Shown here: one piece after another, positions 53,727 through 62,261 of the stretch
Layout: each line of letters begins with the position of its first letter
Position numbering within the stretch: the first letter of the stretch is position 1
Assembly (NCBI GenBank): GCA_029781975.1
Contig: JAKOVQ010000023.1
Span: 91,496-155,495, forward strand
Length of the DNA: 64,000 bases
Direction: 5' to 3'
From: Acidobacteriota bacterium
GTDB taxonomy: Bacteria > Acidobacteriota > Thermoanaerobaculia > UBA5066
Position numbers and translations under genes: made by a program
Notes under the pieces: generated by a model
What the model saw: the letters and a program-made list of their open reading frames with translations, nothing else
Databases searched by the model: none
What the model was told of the DNA's origin: nothing

Positions 53727-56700
53727 ATGGCGCGAATCCCCGACGAGCTGCTCCAGAGCATCCGGCAGGAGGTCAGCCTCGAACGCCTGGCCGAGGCCCG
53801 GGGCGTCGAGCTGAAGCGGCACGGGGCGGACCTGATCGGCCGCTGTCCGTTCCACGATGACCGTCAGCCTTCTCTGGTCCTATCTCCGGCCAAGAATCTC
53901 TGGCACTGCCTGGGCGAATGCCAGACGGGCGGCTCGCCGATCGACTGGGTCATGAAAGCGGAAGGGGTGAGCTTCCGTCACGCGGTCGAGATCCTGCGGG
54001 CCGAGCACTTCCCGACGGCGCCCTCCCTCGACGGCCCGCCGCAACGCTCCACCGTCCCGAAGCTCGCGCCCCCGGTCGACCTCGACGCCGACGACCGCGA
54101 GCTCCTCGGCCAGGTCATCGGCTACTACCACCAGACGCTCAAGGAGAGCCCCGAGGCCCTCGGCTATCTCGAGAAGCGGGGCCTCGTGCATCCCGAGGTC
54201 ATCGATCGCTTTCAGCTCGGCTACGCCAACCGGACGCTCGGCTACCGCCTGCCCGCCATGAACCGCAAGGCCGGTCAGGAGATCCGGACGAGGCTCCAGA
54301 AGCTCGGTGTCCTCCGCGACAGCGGCCACGAGCACCTCAACGGCTCCCTCGTCGTCCCGATCCTCGGTGAAGGCGGCGAGGTCCTCGGCGCCTACGGCCG
54401 GAAGATCACGCCGACGCATCAGCTCCGGGCCGGCACGCCGCTCCACCTCTACCTCCCCGGGCCTCATCGCGGCGTCTTCAACGTCGAGGCCCTCGTCTCC
54501 TCGAAGGAAGTCATCCTCTGCGAGGCCCTTCTCGACGCCCTCACCTTCTGGTGCGCCGGCTTCCGCAACGTCACGGCCGCCTACGGCGTAGAGGGCTTCA
54601 CGCACGACCACCTCGCGGCCTTCAAGGCGTACGGCACGGAGCACGTCCTCATCGCCTATGACCGCGACGAGGCAGGCGACAAGGCCGCCGAGGCCCTTGC
54701 GAAAAGGCTCCAGGTCGAAGGGATCGCCTGCTCGCGCGTCCAGTTTCCGAAGGGGATGGACGCCAACGAATACGCGCTGAAGGTCCAGCCGCCCGCCAAG
54801 GCACTCGGTCTTCTCCTGCGGACCGCGGCGTGGATGGGGAGCGGCAAGCGGCCGGAGAGCCTCACGACAACGACCGCCACGACGGCTACGGCGCCAGGCG
54901 CCGCTGCCGCGGCGCCCGCGCCGGCCGAGGCGGCTACACCGCCTCCGGCCGCTTCGGTCCCTGTCTCGCCCGCCTCACTCGTCTCGCCCGTCCCTGTCGT
55001 ACGCACGTACGAGCAGCCGGCCCCTTTAGCAGCTAAGGAAGAGAAGCCTCACGGGGAGGTGACGACGACCCCGGACCTCGACGAGGTCCTCGTCCTCCTC
55101 GGCGACCGCCGTTACCGCCTCCGTGGCCTGAGGAAGAACCTCGCCTGGGGCGTCCTGAAGCTCAACGTCCTCGTCACCCGCGAGGGCCCCGAGGCCGAGG
55201 CCCTCTTCGCGCCGCCGTCCCCTCTCTCCGGCTTCTTCGTCGACACCCTCGACCTCTACTCGGCCCGCCAGCGGGCCGCCTTCGAGAAGCAGGCCGCGCA
55301 CGAGATGGGCCTCGTCGAGGAGACCATCAAGCACGACCTCGGCCAGCTCCTGAGGAAGGCCGAGGATCTCCAGCAGGAGAGCATCCGGAAGACGCTCGAG
55401 CCGAAGGAGAAGGCCGTCCTCCTCAGCGAAGAGGAGACGACCGAAGCCCTCGCCTTCCTGAAAGACCCGAACCTCCTGGCCCGCATCCTCGAAGACTTCG
55501 AGACCGGCGGTCTCGTCGGGGAGGACACCAACAAGCTCACGGCCTACCTCGCGGCCGTCTCGAGAAAGCTCGACAAGCCGCTCGCCGTCATCGTCCAGTC
55601 CAGCTCGGCGGCGGGGAAGTCGGCCCTCATGGAAGCCGTCCTCGGCTTCGTGCCGGAGGAAGAGCGCGAAAAGTACTCGGCCCTGACGGGCCAGTCGCTC
55701 TTCTACTTCGGCGAGGGCAAGAGCCTCCGCCACAAGATCCTCGCCATCGCCGAGGAGGAAGGCGCGGAAAAGGCCGGCTACGCCTTGAAGCTCCTCCAGT
55801 CCGAAGGCGAGCTGTCGATCGCCTCCACCGGCAAGGACCCGCAGACGGGGCGGCTCGTCACGCAGGAGTACCGCGTCGAAGGGCCGGTGATGATCTTCCT
55901 GACGACGACGGCGATCGAGATCGACGAGGAGCTCCTCAACCGCTGCCTCGTCCTGACCGTCGACGAGAGTCGGGAGCAGACGAGGCGCATCCACGAGCTC
56001 CAGCGGCGGGCTTCGACGCTCGACGGCATCCTGGCTTCCCGCAGGAAACCGAAGGCGCTAAAGGTGCACCGCAACGCCCAGCGACTCCTGCGCCCCCTCC
56101 TCGTCCACAACCCTTTCGCCTCGCGTCTCACCTTCCTTGACGAGAAGACGCGCATGCGACGTGACCACGTCAAGTACCTCAAGCTCATCGAGGCCGTCGC
56201 CCTCCTCTTCCAGTACCAGAGGGAGGTGAAGAGCCTCACCGTCGACGGCGAGGTCGTCGAGTACGTCGAAGCCATCGTCGCCGACGTCGCCCTCGCCAAC
56301 CGTCTCGCCTCTGAGGTCCTCGGCCGGAGCCTGGACGAGCTGCCGCCGCAGACGCGGCGGCTCCTCGTCCACCTCGACGACATGGTCGCGTCTCTCTGCG
56401 AGAAGCACGGTGTCGCCCGGGAGGACCTGCGCTTCAGCCGGCGGGACGTGAGAGCGGCGACCGGCTGGGGCGACACGCAGCTGAAGGTCCACATGGCGCG
56501 CCTGGCGGAGCTGGAGTACCTGCTCCTGCACCGCGGAGGCCGGGGGCAGAGCTTCGTCTACGAGCTTCTCTGGCGCGGCGAGGGCAAGGACGGCTCGCGC
56601 TTCCTCCCTGGCCTCCTCGACGTCACGGACCTCGCCGAGTACGACGGACAGCAGTCGGGCTTTTCGACCGAGCGGTCGGCCCCCGGTCGGCCCTCGGTCG

Positions 56701-56882
56701 GGGGGTGGTCGGGGGGTGGTCGGCCCGAGGAAGACGACCCGGACCCCGCTCCCCGTAAGGGTTTGAACGGCTTCTCGCACGAAGAGGCCGAAACTCCGCT
56801 CCTCGGAGCCACGCTCGGAATCCCGTCGTACCCGCTACCCGAGCCGAAGCTCGTCCTGCGTCGCGCCGCGGGCCGGCTGTAG
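53727..56882 (+). CDS. CHC2-Toprim primase with P-loop helicase-like domain
   Basis: This 1051-residue protein starts at ATG 53727, with GAAGGGAG upstream; the longer frame from 53679 begins in an operator. The N-terminus has a zinc-binding CHC2 domain (GRCPFHDDRQPS, WHCLGEC; about residues 38-65) and a Toprim domain (LCEALLDAL about 264; YDRDEAGD about 312), as in DnaG-type primases. An Ala/Thr/Pro-rich linker (about 370-430) leads to a P-loop domain with Walker-A-like SSAAGKSA (about 628) and a C-terminal winged-helix region. It probably primes and unwinds DNA for replication of a mobile element. It lies 10 nt before the integrase. Near its 3' end a GGTCGG-rich repeat (about 56665-56735) codes for a Gly/Ser/Pro linker. 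Confidence 0.85.
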   Translation: MARIPDELLQSIRQEVSLERLAEARGVELKRHGADLIGRCPFHDDRQPSLVLSPAKNLWHCLGECQTGGSPIDWVMKAEGVSFRHAVEILRAEHFPTAPSLDGPPQRSTVPKLAPPVDLDADDRELLGQVIGYYHQTLKESPEALGYLEKRGLVHPEVIDRFQLGYANRTLGYRLPAMNRKAGQEIRTRLQKLGVLRDSGHEHLNGSLVVPILGEGGEVLGAYGRKITPTHQLRAGTPLHLYLPGPHRGVFNVEALVSSKEVILCEALLDALTFWCAGFRNVTAAYGVEGFTHDHLAAFKAYGTEHVLIAYDRDEAGDKAAEALAKRLQVEGIACSRVQFPKGMDANEYALKVQPPAKALGLLLRTAAWMGSGKRPESLTTTTATTATAPGAAAAAPAPAEAATPPPAASVPVSPASLVSPVPVVRTYEQPAPLAAKEEKPHGEVTTTPDLDEVLVLLGDRRYRLRGLRKNLAWGVLKLNVLVTREGPEAEALFAPPSPLSGFFVDTLDLYSARQRAAFEKQAAHEMGLVEETIKHDLGQLLRKAEDLQQESIRKTLEPKEKAVLLSEEETTEALAFLKDPNLLARILEDFETGGLVGEDTNKLTAYLAAVSRKLDKPLAVIVQSSSAAGKSALMEAVLGFVPEEEREKYSALTGQSLFYFGEGKSLRHKILAIAEEEGAEKAGYALKLLQSEGELSIASTGKDPQTGRLVTQEYRVEGPVMIFLTTTAIEIDEELLNRCLVLTVDESREQTRRIHELQRRASTLDGILASRRKPKALKVHRNAQRLLRPLLVHNPFASRLTFLDEKTRMRRDHVKYLKLIEAVALLFQYQREVKSLTVDGEVVEYVEAIVADVALANRLASEVLGRSLDELPPQTRRLLVHLDDMVASLCEKHGVAREDLRFSRRDVRAATGWGDTQLKVHMARLAELEYLLLHRGGRGQSFVYELLWRGEGKDGSRFLPGLLDVTDLAEYDGQQSGFSTERSAPGRPSVGGWSGGGRPEEDDPDPAPRKGLNGFSHEEAETPLLGATLGIPSYPLPEPKLVLRRAAGRL

Positions 56883-56892
56883 GGGCAGGGCC

Positions 56893-57915
56893 GTGACGAG
56901 CCCGGCCCGTAGGCGCGCGGCGGCCCGAAGGAAGCGGGTCTTCGCCTTCCGCGACACGACCGACCCTCGCGGCTTCGTCATCCTTCTGAAGGCGCATCTC
57001 GAGCACATGAAAGTCAGGGGCTACTCGCCGAGGACGGTCCTGTCGGCCGAGTGGTCCGTCTCGGACTTCGCCGTCTGGTGCCAGGAGCGGGACGTGATGA
57101 AGCCTCGCGACGTCACGAAACCGATGCTCGAGCGCTACCAGAGGACCCTCTTTTACACGGAGAAGCTCGACGGCAGCCCGCTGACGCTCTCGACGCAGCA
57201 CCACCGGCTCAGCTTCATCAAGCAGTACTTCAAGTGGCTCGCCCGCGAGAACCACCTCCTCTCGAATCCCGCCTCCGAGCTCGAGCTGCCGAAGGTGGAG
57301 AAGAGGCTCCCGAAGCACGTCCTGACGGCGTCGGAGGCCGAGGCGATCCTGGCGCAGCCCGACATCCGCAAGCCGCAGGGCCTGAGAGACAGGGCGATTC
57401 TCGAGACCTTCTACTCGACGGGGATCCGGCGCACGGAGCTATCGGGGCTGAAGGTCCACGACGTCGACACGGAACGCGGCACGATCACCGTCCGCCAGGG
57501 CAAGGGCCGGCGGGACCGGGTCGTCCCGGTGGGGGAGCGGGCCGGAGCGTGGATCGCGAAGTACGTCCGCGAGGCCCGGCCCGACTTCGTCGTCGAGCCG
57601 GACCACGGGTATCTCTTCCTCGCGGCCGAGGGGGAGCCGATCGCACCGAAGACGCTCAGCCTGTACGTGAGCCGGTACGTGAAGGCGTCCGGCGTGGCGC
57701 GGACCGGCTCCTGCCACCTCTTCCGGCACGCGATGGCCACCCTCATGCTCGAGAACGGGGCCGACGTCCGGATGATCCAGGCCATCCTCGGCCACGTGAA
57801 GCTGACGACGACGGAGATCTACACCCACGTCGCCATCACGAAGCTCAAGGAGATCCACTCGGCCACCCACCCGGCGGCGAGGCTGGGGCCAGCGCCGAAA
57901 GAGCCATCGACCTGA
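56893..57915 (+). CDS. Tyrosine recombinase (XerC/D-type integrase)
   Basis: This 340-residue recombinase starts at GTG 56893, 10 nt after the primase stop. A SAM-like core-binding domain (HLEHMKVRGYSPRTVLSAEWSVSDFAVWC) precedes the catalytic domain. Active-site residues are visible: Arg in STGIRRTELSGL, Lys in QGKGRRDRVVP, His and Arg in CHLFRHAMATLML, His in LGHVKLTTTEIY and the nucleophilic Tyr in TEIYTHV. It should catalyse site-specific recombination. No tRNA or short att direct repeat is seen nearby. Its pairing with a primase suggests a replicating integrative element carrying the neighbouring genes. Confidence 0.92.
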   Translation: MTSPARRRAAARRKRVFAFRDTTDPRGFVILLKAHLEHMKVRGYSPRTVLSAEWSVSDFAVWCQERDVMKPRDVTKPMLERYQRTLFYTEKLDGSPLTLSTQHHRLSFIKQYFKWLARENHLLSNPASELELPKVEKRLPKHVLTASEAEAILAQPDIRKPQGLRDRAILETFYSTGIRRTELSGLKVHDVDTERGTITVRQGKGRRDRVVPVGERAGAWIAKYVREARPDFVVEPDHGYLFLAAEGEPIAPKTLSLYVSRYVKASGVARTGSCHLFRHAMATLMLENGADVRMIQAILGHVKLTTTEIYTHVAITKLKEIHSATHPAARLGPAPKEPST

Positions 57916-58018
57916 GCTGCGCCGGCTCGCAGGATGTGCGATATGCTCCCAGTGCACTTGCTCCCCATTCGACACGCCGCAAGGCCTCGGGTGGGGTTAT
58001 TTCGTTTCTGGGGGGCGA

Positions 58019-58654
58019 ATGCCGGCTGAACCCGCACTGAAGCGCGCCGTCGTTTTCTTCGACGGCCAGAACCTCTTCCACGCCGCGCGCGAGGCCTTCG
58101 GGTACAGCTACCCCAACTACGACCCGCTCGAGCTGGCCCTCTCGGTGACGTCGCTGAAAGGGTGGCGTCTCGAAGAGGCGCGCTTCTACACGGGCGTGCC
58201 TGACAACCGGGACGAACCCTTCTGGAACCACTTCTGGACGGCGAAGCTCGCCCAGATGGGCCGCGAGGGGCTGACCACGTACTCGCGTCCACTCCGGTAT
58301 CAGAACCGCGTCGTGAAGCTCCCGGACGGCTCCACGCACAGCGAGCTGGTCGGACACGAGAAGGGCATCGACGTCCGCATCGCGCTCGACATCGTCGGGG
58401 CCGTCCTGGAGAACAAGCTCGACGTCGCGGTCGTCTTCAGTCAGGACCAGGACCTCTCGGAGGTCGCCGACGAGCTGAGGGCCATCGCGAAGAGACAGGA
58501 CCGCTGGATCAAGATGGCGTCGGCCTTCCCCGTGAGCCCAACATCCCGGAACACCCGCGGCATCAACCGCACGGACTGGATACCGATCGAGCGCGCCGTC
58601 TACGACAAGTGCCTCGATCTTCGCGACTACAGACCGAAGCCGCCCGCTCCCTGA
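58019..58654 (+). CDS. NYN-domain (LabA/DUF88-like) nuclease
   Basis: This 211-residue protein has a NYN (PIN-like) fold. The acidic residues expected at the metal centre are in AVVFFDGQNLFH, KGIDVRIALDIV and VVFSQDQDLSEV. In the family these proteins are RNases or DNases with varied roles, some in defence and RNA decay. ATG 58019 follows a run of Gs that may serve as its ribosome site. It lies between the integrase (about 100 nt) and the deaminase toxin (21 nt), in the same direction, and is probably cargo of the element. Substrate is unknown. Confidence 0.82.
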   Translation: MPAEPALKRAVVFFDGQNLFHAAREAFGYSYPNYDPLELALSVTSLKGWRLEEARFYTGVPDNRDEPFWNHFWTAKLAQMGREGLTTYSRPLRYQNRVVKLPDGSTHSELVGHEKGIDVRIALDIVGAVLENKLDVAVVFSQDQDLSEVADELRAIAKRQDRWIKMASAFPVSPTSRNTRGINRTDWIPIERAVYDKCLDLRDYRPKPPAP

Positions 58655-58675
58655 GGCCCGGATAGACTGACCGGC

Positions 58676-59953
58676 GTGTCGCGTCGGGTGGCATTCGGGC
58701 TGCTCCTTCTCTTAGCTGCTCTACTGCCCGTCCGCGCCGAGGCCTCGCGCACGAGCGTGTGGGAGTCAAACCCACCCGCCTCCCTTGCGGCCCCGAGAGC
58801 GGACGCGGCCGGCCTGCTCGCTTCGCTCGCGCCGGCTGCCGCCGCCGACATCGAAGCCGAAGAGCCTCCTCGCTTCGACCTCGGCGACGTAATCCTCGCC
58901 GAGCGCGAGCTCGAGCGCGAAGAGCACTTCGACCTCGGCCCTCTGACGCTCGTCGACCTCAACCTTCTGCGAGGCCCGCCGTCGAGTTATCCAGAAACTC
59001 GCGTCGGGGGTTTCGAGCTTCTCCCGCCCTTCCGCGTCGGGGCATCGCCGACGCTAAACCTCTGGTCGCGTCAGGCTTGCGGCTCGATTGGCTGCGGACT
59101 CGTGTCGGACAGCCCCGAAGACCCGTGGGGGCTGGCGGTCTCCGTCGCGAAGAACGGAACGATCGTCATCAGCGACGAACGTTCGCCGACGGGGCAGACG
59201 TACCGCGTATCGCGCGAGGAAGCGGAGTCGAACCGGGCACTCCTCCAGAAGACGCTCGTCGAGATTGGCGGGCTCAGCCCGGAGGAGAGCGACAGGTTCG
59301 TAACGGAGCACGACCTCGGTGCTCGCACCGAGGCGGAGCGTGCCCAGGCGATGGGCGCTCTGACGAGCGGGATGACCGAGCGCTGGCTCAAGGACGCCGC
59401 GCGTTTGGAGGCGGAACTCGCTGTTGGATCTGCTCTCGGCTATGGAACTGGGAAAGCGGTCGGGTTTGGTGTGCGATGGGGAATGGGTCGACTCGCGGGC
59501 ACACGTGCGGGCAACTTCCTCTCGACCGAGGTGTGGGCCTCCGCGCCGCAATCGGTCTCCATCGCTCCGAACGGCGCCTGGACGAGTGAGCTCGATGTGG
59601 CCCCATCCATCGTGGCCCAGCGGCGATCGAGCGAACTCCAGCGCCAACTTCCACCGGCGTCACGAGGGCGCACGACTATGTCAGCAGGCGTAGTCGAGAA
59701 TCCTGATGGCACGCGAACCGTGCTTGTAGGCACGAATGAACGCCGAGGCTACCTCCGACGAGGTGTGACGCTGAAACCGAACGAGGAGGTCGTAGCCGGA
59801 ACCGCTCACGCAGAGAGCGACATTGTCGCCGCGGCCAAGGCACGCGGCCAGAAGGTGATTTCCGTTGGGACGGGCCGGCCCCACTGCAACGGCTGCGTAA
59901 CGGCTATTGAAGATGTCGGCGGAGCACCGGCGGGGCCACGCAGGGGGTACTAG
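58676..59953 (+). CDS. Sec-targeted deaminase-fold toxin
   Basis: This 425-residue protein begins at GTG 58676 with a signal peptide (FGLLLLLAALLPVRAEAS). Residues of about 30-145 are unassigned. At Asp149 the RHS-type junction DPWGL appears, although there are no YD repeats. About 55 residues after it resemble the pre-toxin segment of the giant RHS protein (SV, VxxD, TG, SNxAxL, GGLSxxE in both). The C-terminal domain has the zinc-deaminase signature HAE (378-380) and HCNGC (Cys404, Cys407) with the strand order of polymorphic-toxin deaminases. It likely edits nucleic acid bases in rival cells. The base and target cannot be deduced. A putative immunity gene follows after 3 nt. Confidence 0.78.
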   Translation: MSRRVAFGLLLLLAALLPVRAEASRTSVWESNPPASLAAPRADAAGLLASLAPAAAADIEAEEPPRFDLGDVILAERELEREEHFDLGPLTLVDLNLLRGPPSSYPETRVGGFELLPPFRVGASPTLNLWSRQACGSIGCGLVSDSPEDPWGLAVSVAKNGTIVISDERSPTGQTYRVSREEAESNRALLQKTLVEIGGLSPEESDRFVTEHDLGARTEAERAQAMGALTSGMTERWLKDAARLEAELAVGSALGYGTGKAVGFGVRWGMGRLAGTRAGNFLSTEVWASAPQSVSIAPNGAWTSELDVAPSIVAQRRSSELQRQLPPASRGRTTMSAGVVENPDGTRTVLVGTNERRGYLRRGVTLKPNEEVVAGTAHAESDIVAAAKARGQKVISVGTGRPHCNGCVTAIEDVGGAPAGPRRGY

Positions 59954-59956
59954 AAC

Positions 59957-60403
59957 GTGGCCGACATTCACAGACTAGAGGCGGCGGCGCCGGAGATTTT
60001 TCAGGGTCTGGCCGACCTGTCCGCTGAAGAGCTCCGAGCCGTCGGGGCAGCATCAGCGCGACTTGCCGTGGCAACGTCTGGCCTAGACGACGCGACTGTT
60101 GAAGTGGGCCTTGAAGCGCTTAATCAGGGGAGATTTGGCGATGAAGCAACTCTGGAGAGACTTACCGCTCTCGTGGAACGCCTAGACGAGGCGCAGTGGG
60201 ATCTCCAGGATCGTGTCGAGGTGGGTGCCGCCACGGAGGAAGAGCACGTCCGGGCTTTCAGCCAGGCGCGGGCCGCGAACAGCTTGCTCTGTGCTCTCGA
60301 GAAGGATCCGCGGGAGGCAACGACCGAGGCGGTCTACGAGAGCCTTATAGCGACCGATGACAGAGGTGCGATCGCCGAGATAGTGAGACGGCACGGACAC
60401 TGA
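59957..60403 (+). CDS. Putative immunity protein of the deaminase toxin
   Basis: This 148-residue cytoplasmic protein (GTG 59957) is predicted to be almost entirely alpha-helical, acidic and rich in Ala, Glu and Leu (LSAEELRAVGAASARLAVATSGL, ATLERLTALVERLDEAQWDLQ, ANSLLCALEKDPREATTEAVYESLIA). I recognise no named family. The 3-nt gap to the toxin stop and lack of a signal peptide are the classic immunity arrangement. The right copy of the long repeat starts 67 nt after it. Confidence 0.6.
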   Translation: MADIHRLEAAAPEIFQGLADLSAEELRAVGAASARLAVATSGLDDATVEVGLEALNQGRFGDEATLERLTALVERLDEAQWDLQDRVEVGAATEEEHVRAFSQARAANSLLCALEKDPREATTEAVYESLIATDDRGAIAEIVRRHGH

Positions 60404-60613
60404 GAACGCTGGAGCGGTGTCTGCGCTCGCGTATTTCGGCCCCGCGAAGAGCACGCCGAAAGTGGGGCACGCACGGCGCCCTCGGGCGCCGTGAAACCGG
60501 GGAGCCGCCCCCGGCGGCTCCGGCGCGCGGGGCGAGGAAGGTGCGGGCGCGAGCACGGCGCGCGCCAGAGGCACCTCCTCGGACCTCCTCCTGTCACGCG
60601 CCGTGCAGCGCCC

Positions 60614-60640
60614 CGCGGCCCAAAACTGCTTTGGGCCGCG
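60614..60640. repeat. 11-bp hairpin in right repeat
   Basis: CGCGGCCCAAA (60614-60624), loop ACTGC, TTTGGGCCGCG (60630-60640). It replaces the palindrome at 48690-48711 of the left copy. Confidence 0.75.
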
Positions 60641-60738
60641 CCGGCTGAAATGAGGCGCTCCGTTTCACTACGCGCAGGCCCCGCGCGCCTCCGGGGCATC
60701 GCCTCCGCTTCGCTGACGCTCGCTGCGGCGACGCCCTG

Positions 60739-60759
60739 CGGCCTAACAGAGTTAGGCCG
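60739..60759. repeat. 9-bp hairpin in right repeat
   Basis: CGGCCTAAC, loop AGA, GTTAGGCCG. It replaces TTTGACATA/TATGTCAAA of the left copy at the same distance from the shared GCGGAGCTCGC. Confidence 0.75.
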
Positions 60760-61276
60760 ACACCGCCGGGTGCGTGCGGAGCTCGCTACGCTCGGTCGCT
60801 GAAGGGCCTGTCACGTCGCCCGCGAACGCGCCGCCGCACGCGCCTGCGGTGCTCGCGAGCTGCGCTCCTCGGCCCGGCGACGGCGCGAGCGAGCGCCGCG
60901 CCAGGCCGTTCTTCATCGGAGGCGTCGGCTGCGCCGCCGCGGCGCTGAAGCGCTGGCACTGCGGGCGCGAAGACCGGGGCGCGGACCTCTGCGCTCCTCG
61001 CTTCGCTGCGGTGCTCGAGCACCGCGCCCCGAGCGCCCTCGCTCCAGCGCGCCCGGGAGCCGCCGGAAGCGGCTAAAGAAAGAAGCCGCGCGACCCTTCT
61101 CGCCGAACGTCCTCTGCATCGGAGGGCTTGCAGGCAGAAGACGTCTGCCGCGGAGGCCGCTGCGGCTAACGATTTCTGCCACTTTCTCGCCGACGTCGCG
61201 ATCGTCGGGAGCTGCTCCTCACCGAGGAGATGCGGCTGCATTTCCTCATAGCAGGGACGGGGCCGAAGGGGCGGGG

Positions 61277-61330
61277 CTTGTCCAGGGCGAGCGCAGCTCG
61301 CCGCGAAGCGGCCGTAAGGCCCTGGACAAG
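61277..61330. repeat. 12-bp hairpin within the block unique to the right repeat
   Basis: CTTGTCCAGGGC (61277-61288) pairs exactly with GCCCTGGACAAG (61319-61330). The loop of 30 nt holds smaller GC palindromes. The left copy lacks the whole block, so it looks like an inserted hairpin module. Confidence 0.75.
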
Positions 61331-61948
61331 GTCTGCCCCGAAGGCCACTCGGAGCCCCCGGCTGCGCCCCGGTCCTCGGCCGTCAAGGAATCGGCTCTAC
61401 GAGCCTCGCGCTTCGCGCGTCCTTGACCGCCTGCGGGCCGGAGCGCGGCGTCCCTGATATCGCGGAGCCCATTCGGTCTCCGCGTCGACGAGTCGCCGCG
61501 GGACGACGCCGCAGCTCGAGCTGCTTTCCTTCTTTAGCCGCTTCCCTCGTCGGTCTCCTCGTCGTGATCCTCGTCGGCCCCGGCGTGGCGCGAGGCGTGC
61601 TGCAATCGCACGCCCCGTGACACGCCATGAGCTGCCGCGGCGGCTTCGCCGCCGCTTGGACCAGCCTGGCGACCGGCTCGCGAGCGTCGACGGCCCCGAA
61701 CGCGACGACGACGGGGAACGCCTCAAGGTGGACCACCGCCGAAGCGGCGAGCCGGGTGCCAGGCGATGGCCGCCGCGCAGGGCCGGAGGACGCGGCCCCT
61801 TGAGGGCCGTGCCGCAGGCCCGGAGCCGCCTTGCGACGGCCCCGGCGCGGCACCAACGCCGTTGTGCCGCGGGGCCGCGAAGCGGCCCTGGAGGCCGGAG
61901 GGGCGCCCCCTCGGCGCGAGGCGCCGAGGGAAGAGAGCGGGTACGCGT

Positions 61949-61971
61949 CGGGCTAAGCCGGGCTTAGCCCG
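61949..61971. repeat. 11-bp hairpin near the end of right repeat
   Basis: CGGGCTAAGCC, one G, GGCTTAGCCCG. It corresponds to the perfect palindrome at 49864-49885. Confidence 0.8.
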
Positions 61972-62261
61972 CGAGCGGCCCGTGTGCGACGCGGCACGGA
62001 GGCCGCGATCGGCCGCAGTGATGCGACGCGCAGGGGATTCACGGCGCGTGACGGCGAGGGGGGCGCGGGGCCCCCGCCGGCGCGCGGCGTGAAGAGCGGC
62101 AGCTCGATCGCCCCTCCGGCCGGAACCGGGGGCGGCGGCGATCGGTGCTCGGCGTGGGCGTGCTTCTCCCGCGTTGCTGAGCACCGGAGGGCCCGTCCTG
62201 GACAGGGGGCGCCCGCAATCCGAGAGTCCGCGGGAAGGTAAGCTGAGCTTGGGGACTCGGC

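Larger units (their letters stand above)
60471..62144. repeat. Long GC-rich non-coding repeat, right copy
   Basis: This stretch of about 1.67 kb matches the left copy (48489-50060) in order and orientation. The strongly similar part begins at 60776 and includes the 156 identical bases (61356-61511). It differs by indels that break every open frame and by an extra block of about 165 nt (about 61190-61355) that holds a long hairpin. No gene is supported in 60404-62261; a start for the HNH gene lies at 62262. Confidence 0.8.

Noticed and set aside
60739..60759. GCCTAAC and GTTAGGC, which look like the core sites of an integron attC.
   Set aside because: They are only 3 nt apart instead of about 50 or more, there is no integron integrase, and the left copy has an unrelated stem here. 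It is a simple hairpin.
48489..62144. The long direct repeats as att sites of the tyrosine recombinase.
   Set aside because: Att core repeats are normally tens of bases, not 1.6 kb, and no tRNA is present. The repeats may still mark the ends of a larger unit.
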